Source of the DNA: Candidatus Aalborgicola defluviihabitans
GTDB lineage: Bacteria; Pseudomonadota; Gammaproteobacteria; Burkholderiales; Burkholderiaceae_C
Assembly: GCA_016705575.1 (NCBI GenBank)
Contig: JADIXX010000001.1
Span: forward strand, 1,095,568-1,159,567
Length of the DNA stretch: 64,000 nt
Direction: 5' to 3'
Part shown: piece after piece, positions 36,592-45,347 of the stretch
How the letters are laid out: the number at the start of each line of letters is the position of its first letter
Numbering within the stretch: the first letter of the stretch is position 1
The notes under the pieces: generated by a model
Seen by the model: only the letters and a program-made list of their open reading frames with translations
Databases searched by the model: none
Told to the model about the DNA's origin: nothing
Program-made: the position numbers and the translations under genes

Positions 36592-37401
36592 ATGACCCCC
36601 ACGCCATCGATGATCAACGGCATGGCGTTGGGTCGACACCATGCCCGGCGATTGCGCGATCTTTATCGCTCGGCGGGATGGCCCAGCCAAGACAGCGTGG
36701 AAGTTGAGCTCCTGGCGGCGGGCCTGCTGGAGCGGATGACCGAGCCGAGTGGCCACCATACGGTGCGACTGACCGATCAAGGTATCGCCTACCTGGCCCA
36801 GGCCTTTCATAAGAACCGCCAGGCCCGATCCCGCCATGAAGCCCTGGTAGAGTTGGTGGCCCAGGCCATGCAGCGCGATGGCCGCATTGTTTGGACGGGC
36901 TTGAGTCTGCGCGCCAGGTTGCCGACCGAGCCCGACGCGCCCAACCGTTGGAAGATGTGCATGCCCGATGTCTTCTCCATCCGCAATACGACGGTGGCAG
37001 CCTACCTGGAGCCCATCGTCCACGAGATCAAAGTCAACCGCTCAGACTTGCTCGGCGACCTCAAGTCTGAGGACAAGCGCGCGGCCTATCTGGATGCAGG
37101 CGGCCAATGCTGGTATGTGCTGGGGTGCGACGCCAAAGGTCGCCCTATCGGGGAAGAACATGAGATTCCACAGGCGTGCGGCGTCATGATTGCCGAAGGT
37201 GATCGTCTGCGCGTGGCGCGCAATGCTCCCAAGCGATCCATCCCCGATTTGCCATTTGCCATGTGGATGGCGCTTGCCAAAGCGACACCAATGCCGTCGG
37301 CCAACGCACTTTCGTCGGAAGATCCCAGCCAATCGGTGCTGCTGGAAAACGCACCGCCAACCGAGCCAAGCCAAATCACAAAGCTAAGCGGCGATGAGTG
37401 A
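36592..37401 (+). CDS. PD-(D/E)XK nuclease-like protein
   Basis: 269 residues. N-terminal winged-helix-like half (to about 90), then a nuclease-like core: CMPDVFSI with an aspartate and VHEIKVNRSDLL with E-x-K, about 25 residues apart, the PD-(D/E)XK pattern. The C-terminal tail is proline- and serine-rich. It overlaps the helicase gene by 8 bases. I recognise it as a conserved partner of this helicase type but not with a defined activity. Confidence 0.7.
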   Translation: MTPTPSMINGMALGRHHARRLRDLYRSAGWPSQDSVEVELLAAGLLERMTEPSGHHTVRLTDQGIAYLAQAFHKNRQARSRHEALVELVAQAMQRDGRIVWTGLSLRARLPTEPDAPNRWKMCMPDVFSIRNTTVAAYLEPIVHEIKVNRSDLLGDLKSEDKRAAYLDAGGQCWYVLGCDAKGRPIGEEHEIPQACGVMIAEGDRLRVARNAPKRSIPDLPFAMWMALAKATPMPSANALSSEDPSQSVLLENAPPTEPSQITKLSGDE

Positions 37402-39796
37402 CGTTCAGACGACTCTATTGTCTTTGGACGCCACCTACTCGGTGTCGGTGCGCAACCTGTGCGAGTTTGCTGCGAAAACTGGCGATCTGGATCTGCGCTT
37501 CAAACCTACCCCCACAGCCAAGGAGGGACGGGAAGGCCACCAATTGGTGGCCAGCCGCAGTGCTGAGGGTCATGAAACCGAGGTTTCACTCTGCGCTAGT
37601 TATCGGGAACTGAGGATTCGTGGCCGAGCCGATGGCTATGACCCGTCATCCAATGTTCTGGAGGAAGTGAAGACTTTCCGAGGTCGGATTGAAGCCATTG
37701 CCCCTAACCACAGTGGGTTGCACTGGGCTCAACTCAAAGTTTATGGATGGTTGATGTGCCGGGACCGGGAGTTAGAGCGCATTACCTTGGCCCTGGTGTA
37801 CTTCGATGTCATGGATCAGACTGAGCACCCTATTTACGAAGAGTTTGATGCGCAGGAGCTGGAGGCTTTCTACAACACCCTTTGCGACAACTTCCTTGGC
37901 TGGGCCCGTACGGAAATGGCGCATCGCAATAGCCGGGATACAGCACTGAGGGAAACGGAATTCCCGCAGCGTCCCTTTAGACCAGGTCAACGTGACTTGG
38001 CCAGCTGTGTCTACCGGGCTGCGTTGCGATCCAAAACCCTTCTGGTGCAGGCGCCCACCGGTATTGGTAAAACGATCGGCGTCGTGTACCCGGCGCTGCG
38101 TGCCATGCCCGAGCGTGGCATTGACAAAATCTTCTATCTCACGGCCAAGACACCGGGTCGCCAAGTGGCGTTGGAAGCCCTCGAAAGAGTTAAGGGCCAT
38201 CGACATGACTTCCCGCTGCGGGTGGTCGAATTGGTGGCTAAGGACAAGTCTTGCGAACATCGGCACTTGGTCTGTCATGGTCAATCCTGTCCGCTGGCCA
38301 GTGGCTTTTATGACCGACTACCAGCGGCCAGGAGATTTGCTGCCCAGACGCTTTGGCTGGATCAAGCCCATCTACGTCAGGTGGCACTGGCGCACAACAT
38401 CTGTCCATATTATCTGGGTCATGAAATGGTGCGCTGGGCAGACGTCGTAGTGGGGGACTACAACTACTACTTTGACCGCAGTGCCATCCTCTATGCCCTC
38501 ATGCTAGAGGGTGGCTGGCGCGTCAGCGTTTTGGTGGACGAGGCGCACAACCTGTATGCGAGGGCCTGCAGCATGTACAGCGAAACGCTGACTCAAGCTC
38601 AAGCCATTGACCTGAGACCGAAAATTCCACCGCCTTTGCGGGGTGCCCTGGACGGGTTGCTCAGCCAGTGGCAGCTTTTGCTGGAAGGGTCAGAGCGCGA
38701 TCAAGTTGACGCGCATTGGAAGTTGCTTGCAGAAGTGCCTGAAAGCTGGTTGCGCTCCATGCAGAACTTCAATGGCGTGGTTGGCGAATACATCAACGAG
38801 CGACCCGGTGAAGCGCACGGCGAGTTTTTGAACTTATATTTCCAGACGGTGGGGTTTGCAGAACTGGCAGGGGCGTTTGGGGAACATTCCTTGTGTGAGC
38901 TGGACCGAGATGCGTTGGCCGGACTATTGCCAAGCGCCAGCAATGACACACCCATCGTGGCAATTGAACAGAGTTCGCGTCAACTTGCCTTGATGCAGAG
39001 CGAGCCATATGACGATGACGTGGCAGGTTCGCTTACGCTGCGCAATATTGTTCCGGCGCCCTTTATCACCAAAAGGATCACTGCCGCAGATTCCCTGGTG
39101 ATGTTCTCTGCCACGCTGAATCCTGCGGACTACTACATCAACCTGTTGGGATTGCCGCAAGAGACTTGGATCCTGGATATACCTTGCCCGTTTGAACCTG
39201 AGCAGCTCAGGGTTATTGTCAAACCCATTTCGACGCGCAGGGATGACAGACTGGATTCATTGGACGACCTCGTTGTGGCCATGGCAAACCAATACACAGA
39301 CCAACCCGGCAACTACTTGGCATTCTTCGGCAGCTTTGAATACATGGCAATGGCGCAGCGCCGACTGGAGGCGCTTTACCCTCATGTTCGCGTGTGGGTG
39401 CAAAACCGCGAAATGTCGGAGTCCAGTCGACATGCGTACCTGCAGAAGTTTGAAGTCGAAAGTCAGGGCATTGGATTTGCGGTGCTCGGCGGGGTCTTTG
39501 GTGAGGGCGTCGACCTGCCCGGTCGCCGATTGATTGGTGCTTTCGTTGCGACACTGGGATTGCCACAATTTGATGCGGTTAACAAGGTGATTTGTGAGCG
39601 GATGCAGACACGATTTGGCAGTGGGTACGACTACACCTACCTGTTCCCTGGAATCCAGAAAGTCGTCCAAGCGGCGGGTCGGGTGATTCGCACGCAGTCG
39701 GACACAGGAACCGTCATGCTGTTGGATGATCGGTACCAAGAATATAGGTATCGCAAATTGCTGCCGGCATGGTGGCGAATTGGCATTGACTGCTGA
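37394..39796 (+). CDS. Nuclease-helicase fusion, Rad3/DinG-type with Fe-S cluster
   Basis: 800 residues. N-terminal PD-(D/E)XK-like domain (about 1-170): GRADGYD, LEEVKTF and HWAQLKVYGW. Then an XPD/DinG superfamily 2 helicase: Walker A VQAPTGIGKT (about 217-226), four cysteines for a [4Fe-4S] cluster between about 286 and 340 (KSCEHRH, VCHGQSC, NICPYY), DEAH in VLVDEAHN (about 378-385), and motif VI QAAGRVIR near the C-terminus. It likely unwinds damaged or flapped DNA 5'-3' and may cleave it. The neighbouring nuclease-like gene and LexA box suggest a DNA-damage role. Confidence 0.85.
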   Translation: MSDVQTTLLSLDATYSVSVRNLCEFAAKTGDLDLRFKPTPTAKEGREGHQLVASRSAEGHETEVSLCASYRELRIRGRADGYDPSSNVLEEVKTFRGRIEAIAPNHSGLHWAQLKVYGWLMCRDRELERITLALVYFDVMDQTEHPIYEEFDAQELEAFYNTLCDNFLGWARTEMAHRNSRDTALRETEFPQRPFRPGQRDLASCVYRAALRSKTLLVQAPTGIGKTIGVVYPALRAMPERGIDKIFYLTAKTPGRQVALEALERVKGHRHDFPLRVVELVAKDKSCEHRHLVCHGQSCPLASGFYDRLPAARRFAAQTLWLDQAHLRQVALAHNICPYYLGHEMVRWADVVVGDYNYYFDRSAILYALMLEGGWRVSVLVDEAHNLYARACSMYSETLTQAQAIDLRPKIPPPLRGALDGLLSQWQLLLEGSERDQVDAHWKLLAEVPESWLRSMQNFNGVVGEYINERPGEAHGEFLNLYFQTVGFAELAGAFGEHSLCELDRDALAGLLPSASNDTPIVAIEQSSRQLALMQSEPYDDDVAGSLTLRNIVPAPFITKRITAADSLVMFSATLNPADYYINLLGLPQETWILDIPCPFEPEQLRVIVKPISTRRDDRLDSLDDLVVAMANQYTDQPGNYLAFFGSFEYMAMAQRRLEALYPHVRVWVQNREMSESSRHAYLQKFEVESQGIGFAVLGGVFGEGVDLPGRRLIGAFVATLGLPQFDAVNKVICERMQTRFGSGYDYTYLFPGIQKVVQAAGRVIRTQSDTGTVMLLDDRYQEYRYRKLLPAWWRIGIDC

Positions 39797-40025
39797 GAAT
39801 GACCGGTATCAGCATGGTGCGCATTTCAACGGTTGTGGCCGCCTGTTTTAACGTGATCGTTGACGCTGTCTCAACGCCATCAATTACACGAAGTACCCAA
39901 GGCTAAGTTTGACACTAGCTACGTTGAGTGGCTGCAGTTGAACGTGAAGCGGCCTCATGGTTACCACGGGGATTACAAGGTCATGCCGAAAAACCGTCAG
40001 ATCAACTGGCTAAGATGCAACTAAA
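39797..40025. other. Gap after the helicase gene
   Basis: A short frame (about 39903-40024) reads EWLQLNVKRPHGYHGD and ends NWLRCN, plausible as protein but of no family I recognise. Probably a remnant. Confidence 0.3.
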
Positions 40026-40148
40026 TTGAATCTTGTTCTGTGGAAACCAGTTCTCGCAATTTTCCTAGGTGCCACGTTGGGTGCGTTGCTGCGGTGGCAA
40101 CTCGGGCTCAAACTCAACAGCTTGTTTCTGTCTCTGCTACCAGGCACC
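40026..40148 (+). pseudogene. crcB/fluC fluoride channel, N-terminal remnant
   Basis: About 41 residues, KPVLAIFLGATLGALLRWQL and LNSLFLSLLPGT, match the start of the CrcB/Fluc fluoride channel, including GALLRW. The rest of the gene is missing and unrelated sequence follows. A TTG at 40026 would be the start. Confidence 0.6.
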
Positions 40149-40337
40149 ACTGCGCACAATTCCATACACCGTCAATCGATTCTCGTACTATCGCCGCTTC
40201 TGGCGATCCAGAATGGTGTAGAACTTCGATAGGGTTTGACGGTTTGAGTTTTACGGGTATGACGGAAACATTTCGTCACGCGTGCACAAAAGAAATGGAA
40301 CTTTTGTCCTCCCCATTCGTTGACGATAACGACCACT

Positions 40338-40892
40338 ATGAGAGCCCTCCACCACCTGGAAGACGACGAATGCATCGCCCGTGCGCAGCGGGGCGATGGG
40401 GCGGCGTTTTCAGAGTTGGTGGCACGCTACCAGGATCGCATTTACCGCTTTCTGGTGCGGCTCACGCGTTCGCAAGACGATGCGTTGGAGCTGACCCAAG
40501 AAACTTTTCTCAGCGCCTACCAGGCACTGGCGCGCTGGCGACCCGATGCGCGCTTCTCAACCTGGCTGTTCCGTATTGCGCGTAATCAGGCCTTTGACTG
40601 GCTGCGGCGCAACAAGCGCGTTGAGTTCGTAGCACTGGACGACGAGCAGGATATCGGCATCGCTGACCCTGCACCGACCCCCGAGGGGGCGTTGGCGACC
40701 GTGCAACGGCTCCGTGAACTCGATCGGGCGCTTGCGCGGCTGCCCACTGAACACCGCGAAATCCTGCTGCTGCGGGAAATTGAGGAAATGTCGTACGACG
40801 ATATCGCTGACGTGCTCGACATCAGCCTGGGCACCGTGAAGTCGCGTATTGCCCGTGCCCGTGCCGGGCTGCTGGAAAAAATGCCCCGTTGA
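40338..40892 (+). CDS. ECF RNA polymerase sigma factor (RpoE-like)
   Basis: 184 residues. Region 2: FSELVARYQDRIYRFLVRL, ELTQETFLSAYQAL and FSTWLFRIARNQAFDWLRR. Region 4: LPTEHREILLLREIEEMSYDDIADVL and GTVKSRIARAR. It directs RNA polymerase to extracytoplasmic-stress promoters. ATG at 40338 preferred; a TTG at 40320 is in frame. A zinc-finger anti-sigma gene follows at once. Confidence 0.92.
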   Translation: MRALHHLEDDECIARAQRGDGAAFSELVARYQDRIYRFLVRLTRSQDDALELTQETFLSAYQALARWRPDARFSTWLFRIARNQAFDWLRRNKRVEFVALDDEQDIGIADPAPTPEGALATVQRLRELDRALARLPTEHREILLLREIEEMSYDDIADVLDISLGTVKSRIARARAGLLEKMPR

Positions 40893-40906
40893 CAGGAGAA
40901 AACACT

Positions 40907-41359
40907 ATGACATGCCCCCGACACGATGAGCTCTCCGCCTATGCTGATCTGGTAATGAAGCCGGGTGAGCGCGCCCGCTTCGACCAGCACCTGCAGGCGT
41001 GCCCGATCTGCCAGCTGCAACTCGAAGACCTGCAGGTACTGCGGCAGGGCCTACGGGCCTTGCCTTCCCCCACTCTGGGTTTCGACCTCGCATCCCGTCT
41101 GGAAGACCGCCTGCGGCATCAGGCACAGCGCCGTCATCGGCCGTGGCCTGCGCTGTGGGGCGGATCAGGCTGGATGTCCACTGGGTTGACCGCCAGCGTG
41201 GCGCTGGTCTCGGGTATCTGGCTCGGTGGCCTGCTGCTGGGTGGTGGCACTGCTGTAGCAGTCCCACGCGCCAACATGGTGCGCGTATTCGACCCGGTTC
41301 CACCGGGTGGGCTGTGTGCCGCCGCAGAACTTTGCCGCCTGTCGAAAGGAATGTCATGA
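40907..41359 (+). CDS. Zinc-finger anti-sigma factor, membrane-anchored
   Basis: 150 residues. The ZAS motif H-x3-C-x2-C is in HLQACPICQ (about 28-36), with a single membrane helix at about 92-112. It should hold the ECF sigma factor inactive until a periplasmic signal arrives. RBS AGGAG before the ATG. The next gene overlaps by ATGA. Confidence 0.88.
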   Translation: MTCPRHDELSAYADLVMKPGERARFDQHLQACPICQLQLEDLQVLRQGLRALPSPTLGFDLASRLEDRLRHQAQRRHRPWPALWGGSGWMSTGLTASVALVSGIWLGGLLLGGGTAVAVPRANMVRVFDPVPPGGLCAAAELCRLSKGMS

Positions 41360-41829
41360 ACCGCACCACCTGGACCCGATTCCTGCTCGCCGCATCCTTG
41401 GCCCTGAACCTGGGAATCGTCGTAGCCATCGCCATTCGCCCATCGCCTCCCAGATCGGTAGCCATTGCAGTGCAGCCTCCCCACCTGAATTTGCAAGACT
41501 ATCTGGAACTGAGCGTCGAACAGCGTACCAAATGGCAGCAGCTGGAGCCGGCCTTCCTGCACGAATTGGCCGTCAATTGGCAAGGAATTCGCCAGCACCG
41601 CGAGGCCCTTGTGCAGCAGATCTTTGCCACCACGCCAAACCGTACGGCAATCGATGCGGAACAGGCCGCGATTGCAGCCTTGCAGGGGGCGCAGCAGCAG
41701 CGCGTAATTGCACAATTGCTGGCCGAGCGCAATTTGCTGGACGAGCAACAACGCAAGCGCCTGATGGACCTGCTGCTGAGCCGCTACTCCCAAGAAACCA
41801 CGGAAGAAGAACTGTTGCATCGCGACTAA
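41356..41829 (+). CDS. Periplasmic heavy-metal-sensor-like protein (CpxP/CnrX type)
   Basis: 157 residues. N-terminal anchor helix (10-27), then an all-helical periplasmic domain rich in Gln and Glu (LELSVEQRTKWQQLEPAF, QREALVQQIF-like pattern, EEELLHRD). Resembles the metal-resistance/CpxP-like family. Translationally coupled to the anti-sigma gene, so it may sense the signal that releases the sigma factor, as CnrX does; the metal is not known. Confidence 0.72.
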   Translation: MNRTTWTRFLLAASLALNLGIVVAIAIRPSPPRSVAIAVQPPHLNLQDYLELSVEQRTKWQQLEPAFLHELAVNWQGIRQHREALVQQIFATTPNRTAIDAEQAAIAALQGAQQQRVIAQLLAERNLLDEQQRKRLMDLLLSRYSQETTEEELLHRD

Positions 41830-41952
41830 TTCAGCTGGCAGGAATGAATGCAAAAAAAAGAAGGAACATTTCGCATCGCGATTCGTTGAAGTCAGTAAGG
41901 TCGCCGCGACAAGGCGGCCCCATCGTTGTTCAAACCCTACTGGAGTCTCTTC

Positions 41953-42432
41953 ATGAAATCACCCCTCGTCCTACTGCTGGCCATTGTCCTGTCGTTACCT
42001 CTGGCTGCGCTGGCCGCCGCCGATGCCCACGACCATGGCAAGCCTGCCCCCCACAAGCTCGAACTGAATGCAGGCAAGAAGTGGGGTACCGACGACGCGC
42101 TGCGCCAGGCCATGTCGACCATCCAGGCATCGGTCTCGCAGACGTTGCCCAAGGCTCATTCGGGAAAGGCAACACCGGCCGAATACGATGCATTTGGCAA
42201 GGGCATCACGGCGCAGATCACCTACATCGTAGAGAACTGCAAACTCGAACCCGCGGCCGATGAGCAACTTCACATCATCGTGGCCGACATGATGAGTGGG
42301 GTAGAAGCGGCCGAGGGCAAGCAAGGCGAGAAGAAGCGCGCTGCGGGCGTCGTCAAGGTGGCTCAGGCAGCCAATGCGTATGGCAAGCACTTCGACCACG
42401 CCGGCTGGAAGACTATCAAGCTGCCCCACTGA
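41953..42432 (+). CDS. Exported hypothetical protein
   Basis: 159 residues with a clear signal peptide (LVLLLAIVLSLPLAALAAA) and a histidine-containing mature start (ADAHDHGKPAPHK), followed by a helical domain with GKKWGTDDALRQAM. It may belong with the sigma/metal-sensor unit 120 bases upstream. I know similar periplasmic proteins in relatives but no proven function. Confidence 0.7.
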   Translation: MKSPLVLLLAIVLSLPLAALAAADAHDHGKPAPHKLELNAGKKWGTDDALRQAMSTIQASVSQTLPKAHSGKATPAEYDAFGKGITAQITYIVENCKLEPAADEQLHIIVADMMSGVEAAEGKQGEKKRAAGVVKVAQAANAYGKHFDHAGWKTIKLPH

Positions 42433-42516
42433 GTGAAAGACGGCACTTGAAAGAGTGCCGAAATTTGCGTTTTCGGTCAGGTGAAATTTTTGTTTCCCCC
42501 AAATGAGGTAACTGTC

Positions 42517-42807
42517 ATGTTCATTGTTATTATTAATTTCCCACCGATCCAGCCAGGCAAGGATAGTGAGTTTCGTGAGTGGTTTGTCCAGACCAATGAG
42601 GAGTTTGGAAAACATGAAGGGTTTATCAGCCGACGGCTTTTGAACCCCATCAAGGGCGGAGACTATGCTGCCATCGTGGAGCATAAGAGCCAGGAAACCT
42701 TCATGAAAATGCACGATACGCCCGCGCATGCCCAAGCCAGCGAGCGTGTCGCACCTCTGTTTGATGGCCGCCGGAGCCCTCAGTTTTACGATGTGATCAT
42801 TGGCTGA
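42517..42807 (+). CDS. Antibiotic-biosynthesis-monooxygenase-fold protein
   Basis: 96 residues with the ABM/dimeric alpha-beta barrel pattern: MFIVIINFPPIQPGK, EFREWFVQTNEEFGKHEGF, and QETFMKMHDTPAHAQA. Such small proteins are monooxygenases or haem-degrading enzymes, or have no known activity. AGGTAACTGTC precedes the ATG at 42517; the spacing is loose. Confidence 0.75.
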   Translation: MFIVIINFPPIQPGKDSEFREWFVQTNEEFGKHEGFISRRLLNPIKGGDYAAIVEHKSQETFMKMHDTPAHAQASERVAPLFDGRRSPQFYDVIIG

Positions 42808-42854
42808 AAACCGCTCTTCATTTCACGAGTGGTCCACCACGGCGCTGGTGGTCA

Positions 42855-44225
42855 TCACACTCCATTTGCCGCCGGCAGGAGCAGTCGCAGGCGTGCGCCA
42901 CCCAGGGGCGAGGCCTGAGCCTGTACGCTGCCGCCGTAGGTCTCAGCCAGCGCGCGCACGATGTCCAAGCCCAAACCAGAGCCGGGGCGCTGCTCGTCAA
43001 GCTGCACGCCGCGCTCAAACATGTGCTCGCGCTCTGCCTCGGGAATGCCTGGGCCGTCGTCATCGACGGTGAAGCACAACTGACCTTCCGACAACTGCAC
43101 ATCGACCACGACACGTTGGCGCGCCGATTTGCCCGCGTTGTCGATCAGGTTGCCCAGCAGTTCATACAAGTCCTGCTCCTCCCCTCGGAACGCTACGTCC
43201 TGCGCCTGGGGCGCGAGTTCAAATGACAGGTCGCGCGCTGCATGCAGGCGCTGCATGGTGTGCAGCAGTTCCAGCAGCGGCGGCAGCACTGGGGTGCGTA
43301 GCCCCGTGGCGCGCACGGCGGCTGCGGCGCGGGCACGGGCGAGGTGGTAGTCCACTTGGCGGCTTGCGATCGCCACCTGTTCTTGCACGAGCAGCGCCAG
43401 CGGGGTGTGCTCTGGCGCAGCGGCATTGGCGAGGATAGACAGCGGCGTGTGCACTGCATGGGCAAGGTTACCGGCCTGGGTGCGGGCGCGTTGCACCATG
43501 TCGGCGTTTTCCTGCAGCACGTGGTTGAACTCGTTGACCAGTGGCTGCAGCTCTTGCGGAAAGCTACCTTCGAGTTGAGCGGCAGCCCCGCTACGCACGC
43601 CAGCAAGGCGCGCGCGCAGAAGTTTGAGCGGCCGCAGCGCCAATTGCAGTTGCACAGCCACTGCCAAGGCCAAGCCGAGTGCCAGCATGCCAAGTGCCAT
43701 GAGCAGCATCTGGGTGAAGCGCTGCAGCGGTTCTGCCAGTAGCGCCTTGTCACCCGCCACTACCAGACGCAGCAATGGCGCGTCATCCTCGGGCAGTTGC
43801 AGCGGACGTGCCACGGCCAGCAGTTCGTGGCCCTGGGCGTCGTGTAGCGGCAAGACGCTGTAGCCGCTGGCAGGATAGGACGCAGGCACTACGGGCAAGC
43901 GGAGCACCTGGTCCCACAGCGAGCGTGAGCGCGCCACACCAGCTTGGGGCGCAGCGCCCAAGCGGTCAATCTGCCAGTACAGGCCCGACAAAGGTTGCGC
44001 CAAGCGGGGGTCTGCTGCCATGGAGCCTACGCTTACGCCGCCTGGTGCAACCCAATCGACTGAAGCACTCAGATGGTCGAGCTGCATCACCAGCTGGGCC
44101 TGCAACTGTTGTGTGACATGTTCCTGGAACAAAGCGCGCAGGCCCCAGCCCACCAGGGCTATGGCCAGTAGCATCCAGGCCAGGGTGCCCGCCAGCAGGC
44201 GCAGGCGCAGCGATCCAGCCTTCAC
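42855..44225 (-). CDS. Sensor histidine kinase, PhoQ/QseC-like
   Basis: 456 residues. Membrane helices at about 9-31 and 168-190 enclose a periplasmic sensor domain. HAMP-like linker, HisKA with the phosphoacceptor in NLAHAVHTPLSIL, HATPase with NLIDNAGKSA, DDDGPGIPEAE and GSGLGLDIVRAL. Stop of the regulator gene overlaps its start by ATGA-type coupling. It probably controls the PepSY/flavin electron-transfer genes divergent to it. Confidence 0.92.
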   Translation of the reverse strand: MKAGSLRLRLLAGTLAWMLLAIALVGWGLRALFQEHVTQQLQAQLVMQLDHLSASVDWVAPGGVSVGSMAADPRLAQPLSGLYWQIDRLGAAPQAGVARSRSLWDQVLRLPVVPASYPASGYSVLPLHDAQGHELLAVARPLQLPEDDAPLLRLVVAGDKALLAEPLQRFTQMLLMALGMLALGLALAVAVQLQLALRPLKLLRARLAGVRSGAAAQLEGSFPQELQPLVNEFNHVLQENADMVQRARTQAGNLAHAVHTPLSILANAAAPEHTPLALLVQEQVAIASRQVDYHLARARAAAAVRATGLRTPVLPPLLELLHTMQRLHAARDLSFELAPQAQDVAFRGEEQDLYELLGNLIDNAGKSARQRVVVDVQLSEGQLCFTVDDDGPGIPEAEREHMFERGVQLDEQRPGSGLGLDIVRALAETYGGSVQAQASPLGGARLRLLLPAANGV

Positions 44226-44893
44226 GCCGCGTGGCCCACGTCGATCAGCCGGTAGCCCAGGCCGCGTACCGTCTCAATGCTGCCCGCTGGTAGCTTCTTG
44301 CGTAGGCGGCCGACAAAAACTTCAATGGTATTGGAGTCGCGATCGCTGTCGTGCGGGTAAATGTGCTCAGACAGTTCGGTGCGCGACAGCACTTCGCCCT
44401 TTCGCTGCATGAGCAGCGACAGCAGCTTGAATTCATGGCTGGTCAGTTGCAGAGGCAAGCCGTCCACCAGTACGCGGGCTTGGCGCGTATCGAGCAGAAT
44501 CGTCCCGCATTGCCATTGCGCACTGGTGTGTTCGCCCAGGCGTCGCAGCAGGCCGCGCAGGCGCGCCAGCAGCTCTTCCATGTGAAAGGGTTTGGCCAGG
44601 TAGTCATCAGCGCCGGCATCCATACCCGCCACTTTCTCATGCCAAGCGCTGCGAGCCGTGAGGATGAGCACCGGCATGGTACGTCCCGCTGCACGCCAGC
44701 GGCGCAACACAGACAGTCCATCGAGAGTGGGCAGGCCCAGATCCAGCACCACGGCGTCGAAGTCTTCTACCTCGCCCAGGTAGTGGGCGGTGGCGCCGTC
44801 GCTGGCGCTTTCCACCGTGTGCCCTGCCCCGGCGACGGCGCTCACCAATTGCGCGCACAGCGTAGGTTCATCTTCAACGACCAGAATGCGCAT
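44222..44893 (-). CDS. OmpR-family response regulator
   Basis: 223 residues. Receiver: MRILVVEDEP, phosphoacceptor aspartate in VVLDLGLP, TARSAWHEK and the KPFHMEEL lysine. Winged-helix DNA-binding domain: LTSHEFKLLSLLM, DSNTIEVFVGRLRKKL and RGLGYRL. Start ATG at 44893 lies inside the 3' end of the PepSY gene upstream (20 bases overlap). Partner of the kinase that follows. Confidence 0.94.
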   Translation of the reverse strand: MRILVVEDEPTLCAQLVSAVAGAGHTVESASDGATAHYLGEVEDFDAVVLDLGLPTLDGLSVLRRWRAAGRTMPVLILTARSAWHEKVAGMDAGADDYLAKPFHMEELLARLRGLLRRLGEHTSAQWQCGTILLDTRQARVLVDGLPLQLTSHEFKLLSLLMQRKGEVLSRTELSEHIYPHDSDRDSNTIEVFVGRLRKKLPAGSIETVRGLGYRLIDVGHAA

Positions 44894-45239
44894 CCTTGTC
44901 CTTTTCGTGTTCCTTGCGCTTGATGTCCAACACCCGGCCATCCACCGCATCGACCTTGAGCTTGACCATACGGCCATCGCTTTGCAACAAACGAATTTTA
45001 TAGAGGAAGCGACCGTCGTCCTGCTCAAACTCCACCTTGAGGGCTTGGCCTTGGTATTCCCGTTCAATTTTGTCCAGCACAGTGCGCAGGGGCAGCACCC
45101 GGCCTTGTTCCAGCGCCTGACGCGCCAGCTCATGGGAGACATCGTCACTAGCGCGCAGCATCGGGCTCGCGCAGAGCAGACACAGTGCCACGCAAGACAG
45201 TATCAGACGGCGTAAGGGGAGTGCAGTGCAGGAAGTCAT
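44874..45239 (-). CDS. Exported PepSY-domain protein
   Basis: 121 residues, signal peptide (LILSCVALCLLCASPMLRAS) and one PepSY domain (about 45-112) with VLPLRTVLDKIERE, LKVEFEQDDGR and DAVDGRVLDIKR. PepSY proteins modulate partners in the periplasm, and several occur with flavin-dependent redox systems. First gene of the PepSY/regulator/kinase unit. Confidence 0.85.
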   Translation of the reverse strand: MTSCTALPLRRLILSCVALCLLCASPMLRASDDVSHELARQALEQGRVLPLRTVLDKIEREYQGQALKVEFEQDDGRFLYKIRLLQSDGRMVKLKVDAVDGRVLDIKRKEHEKDKDAHSGR

Positions 45240-45347
45240 AGGCCGGATTTGTACCGTGACGGCGATGAACAGAAGATGAACGCGTCTTTCAGCATTCGTT
45301 CAAGGTGGATTATCCAAAATGCTCTTCAACGAAACAGAAAGGACCTT

